IMG/VR virus record: IMGVR_UViG_3300023179_000516
Coordinates: 1 to 23,613 of that record
Direction: 5' to 3' (one strand)
Length of the DNA: 23,613 nt
Origin: a virus
The position numbers were made by a program, and so were the translations under genes. The notes beneath the pieces are model-generated. The model was not told the origin of the DNA. It saw only the letters and a list, made by a program, of their open reading frames with translations, and searched no databases. Position 1 is the stretch's first letter. Each line of letters starts with the position of its first letter. This document shows, one piece after another, positions 14,550 to 21,280 of the stretch.

Positions 14550-15799
14550 ATTTTATATAAATATTCTTCTGAGTATTTATATACATTTAGATCATCGTCT
14601 ATTAGTAGTGATATTTTTTCATTTTCAATCAAATCAGGATGTATCCACCAATCTTCATAACTACATCGTTTTAAACGATCCGCACATATATCATTTACTA
14701 TTAATTTATAACCTAATTCTTTTAGGTATTGTCTAGATAAGTCCCTACAATCTTGAGTAATATCAGCGTAATAATCGTGTTCATAAGTTATTACTCTAAA
14801 TTTATACTTATCAAATGGTATTTTCTTTAGTATTTCATATGTTGTAGTTGCAGGTTCTGCATCTAACTGTAGATAATCAATTACATTAAAATTATTATCA
14901 GTTATTTCTTCTAAAATAGATAAATAATTTGCAGTAACAGCGTCTTGTTCTATACATTTATTTTTTCTATTTTTATTATATAAATCAACTAAATTAGAAT
15001 TTATTTCCAATCCTAAACCAGTCCAATTAAATTTAGACTCTAATAAAAATGTATTATTTCCAGTATTTGGATGTCCGCTACCTATCTCAAGATAAGTACC
15101 ATTTTCTTTACCATTAAGTATTGATAATATAAACATATCTTGTAATGATTGAGAGTAACTACAGTCTATAATTTCTGATTTTGAAAAATTGTATTTTAAT
15201 CTATTATAGTTATCTTTAGTATAGATAGTAAAAGGTTCGCTGCTACCAAGTCTTGTAATATTTTGTTGTAAACTAATTCTATGAGGCAAATCCATTTGTT
15301 TAAACAAAGTATTTTTTAGCAGATGAAAAATAGCTCTACTCTCTTCTCCGCGGCCCATATGCCAAGCAGATATACCTTTTTGAAATAATGGACCATATAA
15401 TGAAGGATAATTTAATTTAAGTTGATATTTATCGTCAGTTGCAGTTTTTGTTGTAGCTAATTCTGCAAATAAATATGCATCTACCCATTCCCCACTATTT
15501 TCATAAAGTCTAGATAAATAATAGTATGCTTCTGGTCTATCTGGTAATATTTTAATTGCATGCTTATATAAAGTCATTACACTGTGTTTTCTATTAGCAG
15601 GTATTTCAAAACATTTAGCACATTGAATTAAACAATAGTACTGTTGTTCCTTATTATCACTAACTTCAGCGGTCTTTAAATAGAATGTTAAAGCAATAGC
15701 ATATTGCTTATCAGCATAATATTGTTCAGCTACTTTAAATCTATTATCCACACTTGGATCATATATGAAACTATAGAGTAAATCTCTTATTCTAGACAT
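14546..15799 (-). CDS. TPR-like repeats fused to FkbM-family methyltransferase
   Basis: A 417-residue two-domain protein. Residues 15-160 are helical TPR-like repeats (RFKVAEQYYADKQYAIALTF; AYYYLSRLYENSGEWVDAYL), as often found in glycan-modifying enzymes. From about 215 there is an FkbM-type SAM methyltransferase: SQSLQDMFIL, the SAM-binding YLEIGSGHPNTGNNT at 236-250, GLGLEIN (Glu265), QDAV, IDYLQLDAE and the late block YLKELGY. FkbM enzymes methylate sugar hydroxyls, so a role in modifying surface or virion glycans is likely. It starts at the ATG at 15799 (GGA 6 nt upstream), overlapping the beta-propeller gene by 13 nt. Confidence 0.78.
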   Translation of the reverse strand: MSRIRDLLYSFIYDPSVDNRFKVAEQYYADKQYAIALTFYLKTAEVSDNKEQQYYCLIQCAKCFEIPANRKHSVMTLYKHAIKILPDRPEAYYYLSRLYENSGEWVDAYLFAELATTKTATDDKYQLKLNYPSLYGPLFQKGISAWHMGRGEESRAIFHLLKNTLFKQMDLPHRISLQQNITRLGSSEPFTIYTKDNYNRLKYNFSKSEIIDCSYSQSLQDMFILSILNGKENGTYLEIGSGHPNTGNNTFLLESKFNWTGLGLEINSNLVDLYNKNRKNKCIEQDAVTANYLSILEEITDNNFNVIDYLQLDAEPATTTYEILKKIPFDKYKFRVITYEHDYYADITQDCRDLSRQYLKELGYKLIVNDICADRLKRCSYEDWWIHPDLIENEKISLLIDDDLNVYKYSEEYLYKI

Positions 15800-16767
15800 A
15801 TTTTTTCCATTATTTTTTTAGGTATTTTTAGTATATAAGGAGCATTATCTTGTAGACCAAAACTTAATAGAAAATTATTTTTATAATTTGTCATACCTGC
15901 ACAAAATTCTATTTTATGATCAAAAAAACTAAATTCTGGAGTAGTTTTAATTATATTCCAATCATTATCCCAAACTATAAAACAATGCCTATAGATGGCA
16001 TTTTTTCTTCCTTGTTCTGATTTGTATAAATAAACAGTATGCAAGCAAGCAAATCTGTATTTATCATTTAACCTAATTACTTGTGATCCGCCACGAAAAT
16101 CTCTAGGATAATAAAAACTTGTTCCTAAATATGTTTGTGTTGTAGTATTACTTGTTATATTTGCTTTTACTACTTCTGTGGGATTACACCATTTTACGTA
16201 TTCAAATTCACTATCAACTATTGGCATCCAATTTTTTTCACAATAACTATTTTTATCTATTGGAGGTTCTAATCTATGCCTTGCTGTTTCTTTAACTATA
16301 TTTTTATTAATATCCAATAAAGATAATTCTATTCTACCCTGACCATTAGTAGTAGTATCTCTTCTTACTCCACTAACATAAATTTTATTATCCCATTTAA
16401 CTATTCTACAGTCTTCAAGACCTACAAAATTCCATATGGGTTTTACATCTAATAAACTAGTATCTACTTTTGTAATATAATTATATTCTAAATTCTCCGG
16501 ATTTAATTCTCCAAAGTAATTAGTTGTAGTCAGAGTCATATCATTTTCTGGATGACAGTAATGTAATGGCCCCCAAAAACTTTCAAAATAATCATGTTCT
16601 GCATGATAGAGTGTAACTTGACAATGACGAATATTTAGATAAAGTTTATCTAAATATTCGTCATAATAAACACTAGGATTAAATATACCTGTACCATTAG
16701 TTTTTTCAAAATCCAGTAATAGTGGATATATATCACCACCATTATCTAGTATATATTTTACAAACAT
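15787..16767 (-). CDS. Five-bladed beta-propeller sugar-active protein (GH130/GH43-like)
   Basis: A 326-residue soluble protein with the repeated motifs of the GH130/GH43/GH32 propeller clan: FNPSVYYDEYLDKLYLNIR near 29-47, GLEDCRIV near 116-123, CEKNWMPI near 176-183, FRGGSQVI near 224-231 and IEFCAGM near 286-292. These resemble the substrate-pocket strands of mannoside phosphorylases, though I cannot assign the catalytic acid with certainty. Such proteins occur beside glycosyltransferases in polysaccharide clusters, matching the FkbM neighbour. I start at the ATG at 16767, with GGAAG 7 nt upstream. A TTG five codons earlier overlaps the preceding gene and is less likely. It could be enzymatic or only sugar-binding. 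Confidence 0.5.
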   Translation of the reverse strand: MFVKYILDNGGDIYPLLLDFEKTNGTGIFNPSVYYDEYLDKLYLNIRHCQVTLYHAEHDYFESFWGPLHYCHPENDMTLTTTNYFGELNPENLEYNYITKVDTSLLDVKPIWNFVGLEDCRIVKWDNKIYVSGVRRDTTTNGQGRIELSLLDINKNIVKETARHRLEPPIDKNSYCEKNWMPIVDSEFEYVKWCNPTEVVKANITSNTTTQTYLGTSFYYPRDFRGGSQVIRLNDKYRFACLHTVYLYKSEQGRKNAIYRHCFIVWDNDWNIIKTTPEFSFFDHKIEFCAGMTNYKNNFLLSFGLQDNAPYILKIPKKIMEKICLE

Positions 16768-16769
16768 TA

Positions 16770-16943
16770 TTATCTTCCGCAAATTAACATAATATCAGTT
16801 GCCGAATACTTATTCTGCATACCTAACTCAATACAACTTTGTTTGCTTGCATGACTAGCAGCCATTGGGCCGCCAATCATTAACACAAACGCTACTACTA
16901 ATATAATTACACCAATTGCACCTTCTTTAAAGGTACTACTCAT
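16770..16943 (-). CDS. Small single-pass membrane protein (57 aa)
   Basis: A 57-residue protein with a short charged N-terminus (MSSTFKEG), one hydrophobic span (AIGVIILVVAFVLMIGGPMA, about 9-28) and a polar C-terminal part with two Cys (residues 37 and 55). The span ends in small residues (GPMAASHA), so signal-peptide cleavage is possible, leaving a tiny periplasmic or secreted peptide. The ATG at 16943 overlaps the TGA of the upstream HTH gene (ATGA), and its stop lies two bases before the beta-propeller start codon. This tight nesting supports it as real. Function unknown. Confidence 0.6.
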   Translation of the reverse strand: MSSTFKEGAIGVIILVVAFVLMIGGPMAASHASKQSCIELGMQNKYSATDIMLICGR

Positions 16944-17560
16944 ACTGCTACTCCAATTTTTCTTAAATGTTCTAGACTAGCTAATTCATAAGCTGGCTGC
17001 CAACACCACTGTAGCCACTTTTCACTAAGTAGCCACATTGAGTATATATACCCATGTTTAGGGTCAAATTTTTCCATTTTAATTTTAGCTAAACTATCAT
17101 ATCTAGTACTATACACTATTTCATCACATTGGAATTTATCTCGCACTGCACCATCCGGTATTAATTGTGGAGTAAAGTAGTTATGACCAGGTTGACGAAT
17201 GGGTACGTTATTATCTTCTAATACTTGTTTAATTAGATGCGATCCTCTATAAGTCATTTTAGTAATAGACTCAATAGTAGCACCACTTAAATATTCTTGA
17301 ATAATGCTAATACGTTCATTATCTGTAATAGGTTTACCACGCAATTTAGCTTTTTGTTCGGCTATACGTTGCTGTTTTTGCTTAAATTCTTCAATAATAC
17401 TTGTAAGTCTAGTAGTATTATAAGCCATACCAAGCATCTGACAAGCATCTTTCTTAGTAATTGGCTTACCTTCATCAGGCTCTAATAATTTAATGACTCT
17501 AATAATATTTACATCAGTCATTTTTTCTTGTTCAAGATCAGTTTTACGACGCTTTGCCAA
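16940..17560 (-). CDS. HTH-containing hypothetical protein (206 aa)
   Basis: A 206-residue basic protein. Residues 15-60 (NIIRVIKLLEPDEGKPITKK, then DACQMLGMAYNTTRLTSIIE) and 75-120 (ITDNERISIIQEYLSGATIE, then SITKMTYRGSHLIKQVLEDN) each look like a helix-turn-helix unit. The C-terminal half is aromatic (YIYSMWLLSEKWLQWCW) and may form a small SH3-like or oligomer domain. It could be a DNA-binding regulator or a terminase-small-subunit-like protein; I cannot decide. The start codon is TTG at 17560, supported by GGAG 6 nt upstream. It lies just after an intrinsic terminator, so it may be expressed by readthrough, and its stop overlaps the small membrane protein by 4 nt. Confidence 0.6.
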   Translation of the reverse strand: MAKRRKTDLEQEKMTDVNIIRVIKLLEPDEGKPITKKDACQMLGMAYNTTRLTSIIEEFKQKQQRIAEQKAKLRGKPITDNERISIIQEYLSGATIESITKMTYRGSHLIKQVLEDNNVPIRQPGHNYFTPQLIPDGAVRDKFQCDEIVYSTRYDSLAKIKMEKFDPKHGYIYSMWLLSEKWLQWCWQPAYELASLEHLRKIGVAV

Positions 17561-17574
17561 TCGTTTCTCCAGAA

Positions 17575-17600
17575 CTAAAAGGCGGCACTAGGCCGCCAAT
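17575..17600 (-). terminator. Intrinsic terminator after the 124-aa HTH gene
   Basis: On the minus strand, GGCGGC (17597-17592) and GCCGCC (17586-17581) form a perfect GC stem with a 5-nt loop, followed by TTTTAG. It ends the operon that starts at the promoter near 18550. Confidence 0.8.
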
Positions 17601-17612
17601 TTTATTGTGAAA

Positions 17613-17987
17613 TTATGCTGCTTTTAATACTTGTGTAAAGTAGATAGCTGCTTTGCCTGTGAGTTTGCCCAAGATGTCATCATCAATAGGCCCACCTTTT
17701 GCGGTAATCGCTGCTTTGAGTTCAGCAATACTAGTTTCTTTTGAGACGCGCTTACTACCGCTTTCTGACGCACTTTTAGTTGTCTTAGCTGAACCGGCAC
17801 TGGGGTCTTTTTTAACATAGACTCCAGCCTGTACGAGTACCATGCGTACCCCATTAGGTGACATTTCAATTTCCTCTGCGATGTCTTTGCAGATTTCAGT
17901 TGAACTTTCAGGTGTTGGATCTGCCTGTTCATACATTTTAATAACTTTAGCTTTGAGTTCATCTGTCCAGCTCGATTGGGTTGCCAT
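17613..17987 (-). CDS. Small Myb/HTH-like DNA-binding protein (124 aa)
   Basis: The N-terminal 60 residues (SSWTDELKAKVIKMYE, EICKDIAEEIEMSPNGVRMV, LVQAGVYVKKD) form one SANT/HTH-like unit resembling the repeats of the 250-aa protein at 11623-12375. A Ser/Lys/Thr/Ala-rich linker follows, then a C-terminal helical part (SIAELKAAITAKGG, then LGKLTGKAAIYFTQVLKAA). It probably binds DNA, perhaps as a small nucleoid-like or regulatory protein. Its GC content is higher than that of its neighbours, giving more GCx, ACx and GGx codons, as expected for a highly expressed gene. It starts at the ATG at 17987 with AAGGAAA upstream. It is the last gene of its operon and is followed by a terminator. Confidence 0.6.
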   Translation of the reverse strand: MATQSSWTDELKAKVIKMYEQADPTPESSTEICKDIAEEIEMSPNGVRMVLVQAGVYVKKDPSAGSAKTTKSASESGSKRVSKETSIAELKAAITAKGGPIDDDILGKLTGKAAIYFTQVLKAA

Positions 17988-17995
17988 AATTTTCC

Positions 17996-18244
17996 TTAAT
18001 GAATATTTATATTATGTTTTGGATTAAGTGTTTTAATTAAATCTTGTTCTAGTAATTTACTATACATAGCTTCATTACTAGCTACAAGCATGTATAATAG
18101 TGCACTAGGAACTAGGCTGTCTGGTAATTCTGTTAAATCTTGTTTATTTTCTATACACAGCTGTTCCAGTTTTGCTCTAAATTGTATACTATATTTTATT
18201 GTTTCATGAAGTTGAATACTATCCCATACTCTAAATTTAGACAT
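17996..18244 (-). CDS. Hypothetical protein (82 aa)
   Basis: A helical protein of unknown family (RVWDSIQLHETIKYSIQFRA, then KLEQLCIENKQDLTELPDSL). It starts at the ATG at 18244, overlapping the upstream gene by 8 nt, and ends 8 nt before the next start, so it belongs to the 18509-17613 operon. No membrane segment, metal site or nucleotide-binding motif is visible. Confidence 0.6.
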   Translation of the reverse strand: MSKFRVWDSIQLHETIKYSIQFRAKLEQLCIENKQDLTELPDSLVPSALLYMLVASNEAMYSKLLEQDLIKTLNPKHNINIH

Positions 18245-18509
18245 ACTCTACTTGAATATCTTTCATAGACTCTGGTTTGAATCTACGATAATTATGTTTT
18301 AAATCAAAATCAGCTAGTAGAGCCATTGTTTCTTCATGTTGTTTTCGACGTAATTCGCCCATACTTTGGCTAAATTCAGCAAAGGTTTGATTATCTAAAT
18401 TAGATACATCCCAACCTTCAATAAATTTAGATGGAGCAATCAATTCAATAACTGCGCGATTACTTACCGAACCATCCTCTTTAGTATAACTAAATTCGAG
18501 TAGTTTCAT
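18237..18509 (-). CDS. Hypothetical protein (90 aa), possibly WYL-like
   Basis: The first half, KLLEFSYTKEDGSVSNRAVI followed by ELIAPSKFIEGWDV and DNQTFAEFSQ, resembles the compact WYL core (a strand with x-Y-x-x-x-x-G-x-x-S-x-R, then a W-containing strand and a D-x-R-T-F-like block). WYL domains bind ligands or nucleic acids and regulate transcription or nucleases. The match is partial and the region is short, so this is tentative. The remainder is charged and helical (ELRRKQHEETMALLADF). It starts at the ATG at 18509, with AAAGG 6 nt upstream, and is the first gene after a strong promoter. Part of that ribosome binding site lies in a small AT hairpin. Confidence 0.6.
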   Translation of the reverse strand: MKLLEFSYTKEDGSVSNRAVIELIAPSKFIEGWDVSNLDNQTFAEFSQSMGELRRKQHEETMALLADFDLKHNYRRFKPESMKDIQVEYV

Positions 18510-18538
18510 CTATAGCCTTTCATTATCAATGAAATAAT

Positions 18539-18567
18539 ATTATACAGTATTCAGTATAACAAATCAA
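18539..18567 (-). promoter_or_regulatory. Sigma-70-type promoter of the 18509-17613 operon
   Basis: On the minus strand, TTGATT (18567-18562), a 17-base spacer and TATAAT (18544-18539). The leader is about 23 nt and contains a 7-bp inverted repeat (18518-18524 with 18528-18534) next to the ribosome binding site. Confidence 0.7.
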
Positions 18568-18577
18568 TAAAAAATTT

Positions 18578-18838
18578 TTAATCTTGTTTTAAAATTTCTT
18601 GCTTTAATGCTTCATAAAATTTTACACTGTGCTGATTGCTAAAAAGTGCTACAAATAATGTAGGAGCAATAAGAGTACTTATAATAATATACACTACTGA
18701 ACTCAGCACAGGACTATTAGTAAAAGTATTAATAATATTTTTTTGTTTAGCCTCTTTTACCAAAGGCATAAAATAAAAAAGCCAAGCACATATACTAGTT
18801 GAAATAGCAAATACTAAGTATATGATTAACCAATCCAT
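18578..18838 (-). CDS. Two-span membrane protein (86 aa)
   Basis: A small hydrophobic protein with transmembrane segments at about 3-24 (WLIIYLVFAISTSICAWLFY) and 43-65 (VLSSVVYIIISTLIAPTLFV), separated by a Lys-rich loop (KEAKQKN) and followed by a polar tail. It could alter the host inner membrane, for example in superinfection exclusion or lysis control, but no family is recognised. The ATG at 18838 lies 13 nt inside the preceding gene, with AAGG about 9 nt upstream. Confidence 0.6.
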   Translation of the reverse strand: MDWLIIYLVFAISTSICAWLFYFMPLVKEAKQKNIINTFTNSPVLSSVVYIIISTLIAPTLFVALFSNQHSVKFYEALKQEILKQD

Positions 18839-19233
18839 GCAGGTCTGCCTTGTCCGTCGTGTGCTCTAGCACCAATACTAAAACTAACGCGACTAGTTTG
18901 ATTAACTTTTACAAGACCTGTAGGCTTATTATAAGTATTTAAAGCATCCTGTTCAATTTTATGATTAGCATTAAACATATTTACATTAACTCTACCAGCA
19001 AATTGCTTGAATAATTGTGCAATACGAATATTACCGCTAGTCCAAAAAGGAGCTTTAGGAGTTTTACGACGATATTTAATATTTGATAGGGCTTTTTCCG
19101 CACAACTATCATTGGGATGTGTTTTTAGATGTCGATTAAGTTTCTTTTTACGATTAACTTCCCATAACTTATTGGTTTGATATCTAGACCAATAATTTTG
19201 GTCACTTTTACTACTTGTTTTACCTTTTGCCAT
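18826..19233 (-). CDS. Basic hypothetical protein (135 aa)
   Basis: A strongly basic protein with a Lys- and Arg-rich N-terminal half (KLWEVNRKKKLNRHLKTH; KYRRKTPKAP) that would suit nucleic-acid binding, and a Gly- and Asn-rich end. I do not recognise it. The start is ATG at 19233 with GAGG 5 nt upstream, immediately after the stop of the 70-aa gene. It is the second gene of the operon from the consensus promoter at 19473-19501. Confidence 0.6.
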   Translation of the reverse strand: MAKGKTSSKSDQNYWSRYQTNKLWEVNRKKKLNRHLKTHPNDSCAEKALSNIKYRRKTPKAPFWTSGNIRIAQLFKQFAGRVNVNMFNANHKIEQDALNTYNKPTGLVKVNQTSRVSFSIGARAHDGQGRPAWIG

Positions 19234-19446
19234 TTATACCTCAATATAATTTATAATAGCACCCCATTCGTCCCAAATCCAATCTTGTAGCTGTGCTGGA
19301 CTTGACCATGTAATTGCATCTATATCTGAATTATCTAAAAAATATAACATGGCATCTAATTCATTTTTACCATATATAATTTCTAAATCAATACCATCAT
19401 TTTGATCACTATAAGCAATAACAAATTTTTTGTCTTGTGTTTCCAT
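19234..19446 (-). CDS. Small acidic hypothetical protein (70 aa)
   Basis: An acidic protein rich in Asp and Trp (YSDQNDGIDLEIIYG; SSPAQLQDWIWDEWGAII) of unknown family. It starts at the ATG at 19446 with a purine-rich ribosome binding site (AGGAAAGG). It is the first gene behind the best promoter in the window, so it is probably made early and in quantity. Small acidic early phage proteins often inhibit host enzymes or act as DNA mimics; here that is only a possibility. Confidence 0.6.
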   Translation of the reverse strand: METQDKKFVIAYSDQNDGIDLEIIYGKNELDAMLYFLDNSDIDAITWSSPAQLQDWIWDEWGAIINYIEV

Positions 19447-19472
19447 AGCCTTTCCTGTATCAAAGAATATAT

Positions 19473-19501
19473 ATTATAACAAATTACCCACCATTTGTCA
19501 A
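19473..19501 (-). promoter_or_regulatory. Full-consensus sigma-70 promoter
   Basis: On the minus strand, TTGACA (19501-19496), a 17-base spacer and TATAAT (19478-19473), with TGT before the -10. Both hexamers match the bacterial consensus exactly. It lies between the glycosyltransferase terminator and the 70-aa gene. Confidence 0.9.
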
Positions 19502-19516
19502 CAAAATATTTTTAGA

Positions 19517-19540
19517 ATAAAAAACCAGCTTAAGCTGGGT
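19517..19540 (-). terminator. Intrinsic terminator after the glycosyltransferase gene
   Basis: On the minus strand, CCAGC-TTAA-GCTGG (19538-19525) is followed by TTTTTTATT. It starts directly after the glycosyltransferase stop codon at 19541. Confidence 0.85.
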
Positions 19541-20332
19541 CTAAAATCCTATATATTTTGATCTAATAAAATTTATATCATATTTGTAGTAGCCGCTATC
19601 TTCTAATAAAACATTATTTTTATTGTAGGGGTATTTTGGAACATCTAACCATCTCCACTTATTGCCCCATTTATTGGTTAAATAAACATTTTCATTTACA
19701 TATCTGCCATAGTCAATTTTTTCTTTTATTGATAAGTCATTGCGCCAAGTTTGGGATCCAGATTGTGCATAATCTAATGTTTCACCATGAAAATACGGTA
19801 AATTTACATAATCTTGAATATCATAAAAATTACGTATTCTCATAGCATAATCTAAATCTTCACAATATGCGGGATAGCAATTTTCATCAAATAATCCCCA
19901 AGTATTAATAACCCAATCTTTTATTAAAAATAAATCCCACATACCAAGATTATCTCCTTGAGAGCGCCCAAATACAATGCCAGTAACTGGATTATTTGCT
20001 TTTTCTATCATTGTTTTTAAAAAGTTTGGGGTAAATGCTATATCATGATTTACAATAATCCAATATGGATGAATTATCATAGATTTGATTATTAGATTCC
20101 ATGCTGCTGAACAACCAATATTACTTGGCATTGTACATATATGTAGTTTTTTTATTAAATCATTTTTTAAGTATTTTAATTTTATATTTTCTAATTCACT
20201 AGAAATTTGATCGCGTCCATTATTATTAATAATAATAAAATTATCTATAGGATAATCAATACTTGTTAATAATCTATCTATCCAGTGAACACCATTTACA
20301 ATGGCTGTTCCCATAACAGGAATAGGAATCAT
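19541..20332 (-). CDS. Family-2-like glycosyltransferase
   Basis: A 263-residue GT-A fold enzyme that would transfer a sugar from a nucleotide donor. Visible features are the first strand TAIVNGVHWIDRLLTSI, the nucleotide-binding IIINNNG, NIGCSAAWN near 71-79, the DXD-like metal site WIIVNHDIAF (His96-Asp97) and the acceptor-side YCEDLDYAMRIR near 156-167, where Glu158/Asp159 are candidate bases. It lacks a membrane segment. A Shine-Dalgarno AAGGTG precedes the ATG at 20332. It stands just after the tRNA cluster and could modify virion proteins, phage DNA bases or host surface glycans; the substrate cannot be told from sequence. Confidence 0.75.
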   Translation of the reverse strand: MIPIPVMGTAIVNGVHWIDRLLTSIDYPIDNFIIINNNGRDQISSELENIKLKYLKNDLIKKLHICTMPSNIGCSAAWNLIIKSMIIHPYWIIVNHDIAFTPNFLKTMIEKANNPVTGIVFGRSQGDNLGMWDLFLIKDWVINTWGLFDENCYPAYCEDLDYAMRIRNFYDIQDYVNLPYFHGETLDYAQSGSQTWRNDLSIKEKIDYGRYVNENVYLTNKWGNKWRWLDVPKYPYNKNNVLLEDSGYYKYDINFIRSKYIGF

Positions 20333-20348
20333 TTTTACACCTTATTTT

Positions 20349-20427
<79 letters not shown>

Positions 20428-20580
20428 ATATATACTTTATTAATCTATAAAATTAAACCAGCCACCAATAAAATTGGTAATATTATTTATAAAGTATTCT
20501 TTCATTATTTTTAATTTGGTCTGTCTAAAAACTATCTTAAGGTTTTTATTGCAGATATTACTGTAATAACTTTATGTGAA
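20428..20580 (-). other. AT-rich spacer between tRNA genes
   Basis: This holds no convincing gene. A 21-codon reading frame (20505-20440) has no ribosome binding site. Two weak hairpins are visible (ACCAA/TTGGT and AAAAAC/GTTTTT). It could be the decayed remains of another tRNA or a processing spacer. Confidence 0.4.
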
Positions 20581-20652
20581 ACGGCAAATCGGCATCGAAT
20601 CCACAATCATTTGCTTGGAAGGCAAATTCTCTACCAATTAAGCTACTACTGC
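20581..20652 (-). tRNA. tRNA-Gly(UCC)-like gene with weakened stems
   Basis: It starts 2 nt after the CCA end of tRNA-Gly(GCC). Its lengths are those of a normal tRNA: 7+2, D arm, a perfect anticodon arm TTTGC-CTTCCAA-GCAAA (anticodon UCC), a 5-nt variable loop and a T loop TTCGATG. The stems are poor. The acceptor GCAGTAG/TTGCCGT has three wobbles and one A-C mismatch, the D stem GCTT/GAGA has one mismatch, and the T stem GTGGA/CCGAT has two mismatches. No CCA is encoded. It may be a decaying gene, or functional and unusual. Confidence 0.5.
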
Positions 20653-20653
20653 G

Positions 20654-20729
20654 TGGAGCGGGAAACGAGTCTCGAACTCGCGACCTTAACTTTGGCAAAG
20701 TTACGCTCTACCAACTGAGCTATTCCCGC
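20654..20729 (-). tRNA. tRNA-Gly (anticodon GCC) with encoded CCA
   Basis: A 76-nt complete cloverleaf. The acceptor is GCGGGAA/TTCCCGC, the D arm GCTC/GAGC and the anticodon arm TAACT-TTGCCAA-AGTTA. The T arm is GCGAG-TTCGAGA-CTCGT, followed by discriminator T and CCA. It reads GGC/GGU codons. It lies between the acidic-protein gene and the Gly(UCC)-like sequence, apparently in one transcript. Confidence 0.95.
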
Positions 20730-20814
20730 ACTTTGATTAATTCTACTTTTACAAATTGATATTCGTCTAAATACCAGCGCAAAAAATGTTTTGCTTTAAA
20801 TAAACTAATATACT

Positions 20815-21021
20815 CTAGTCGTTCCACTTGTCATCTTCATTTTCATTTTCATCATTATCTTCAGCATGTGTACTAGTAATTACTAGATCAACATTACTAT
20901 GATTGTCAAGTTCATCCATTAATTCTGCTAATAATTTTAGCAGACGTGTATGATCGTAGTGATCTTCATCGTCACAGTTAAAACTAACTTCTAGATTATG
21001 TGTACTAAGTTGTAAGTGCAT
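20815..21021 (-). CDS. Small very acidic protein (68 aa)
   Basis: A 68-residue protein with a mixed N-terminal half (HLQLSTHNLEVSFNCDDEDH; TRLLKLLAELMDELDN) and a tail dominated by Asp, Glu and Asn (AEDNDENENEDDKWND). No family is recognised. The acidic tail suggests an inhibitor or decoy of a nucleic-acid-binding protein, but this is inference. It starts at the ATG at 21021 with GGAG 7 nt upstream, only 23 nt after the last visible tmRNA hairpin, and it precedes the tRNA genes. It may therefore be made from the 3' part of the tmRNA precursor transcript. Confidence 0.55.
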   Translation of the reverse strand: MHLQLSTHNLEVSFNCDDEDHYDHTRLLKLLAELMDELDNHSNVDLVITSTHAEDNDENENEDDKWND

Positions 21022-21090
21022 TTAATTCTCCAATTTATTGTAGCGGCGGTTGATTGGTTAATAAGGCCAACCGCCAAAACCCCACTTAGC

Positions 21091-21123
21091 TTAAGCAGCT
21101 AAGGCAAAGACCTCGTCGTTTGC
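21091..21123 (-). other. tmRNA tag-peptide reading frame (ANDEVFALAA)
   Basis: Ten codons GCA to GCT and a TAA stop within the coding piece of the tmRNA. The tag ends in ALAA, the ClpXP/ClpAP recognition end, and closely resembles tags of betaproteobacteria (ANDExFALAA). It has no start codon of its own; translation resumes here during trans-translation. An overlapping ATG in another frame is not a gene. Confidence 0.9.
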
Positions 21124-21210
21124 ATTTATTTAATTTGCTAGAATTACGCTCTTCGCCTAGCGAGTTGTCCACGTCAGTACTCTTCACCATGTCGAAACCA
21201 TGTCTGGCCC

Positions 21211-21280
21211 ATCAGAAGCACTCTGGGACGCCGTTTTCGCATCTCGCGGATAACGACCAAGACTTACATCAGAATGCTTT
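21211..21280 (-). other. Intervening segment of the permuted tmRNA precursor
   Basis: The 70 nt between the CCA end and the start of the coding piece, to be removed when the precursor is cut into two RNAs. TTCTGATG occurs at each end (near 21273-21266 and 21217-21210), and AAGCA/TGCTT can pair to extend the acceptor stem. Confidence 0.7.

Noticed and set aside
17624-17962. 112-codon frame inside the 124-aa HTH gene
   Set aside because: Shifted-frame shadow; the main frame has the ribosome binding site and a recognisable domain.
20440-20505. 21-codon minus-strand frame between tRNA genes
   Set aside because: No ribosome binding site and very AT-rich; chance is the simpler explanation.
21045-21075. 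Tag-proximal stem as an intrinsic terminator
   Set aside because: No U-run follows; it fits better as a tmRNA stem or pseudoknot.
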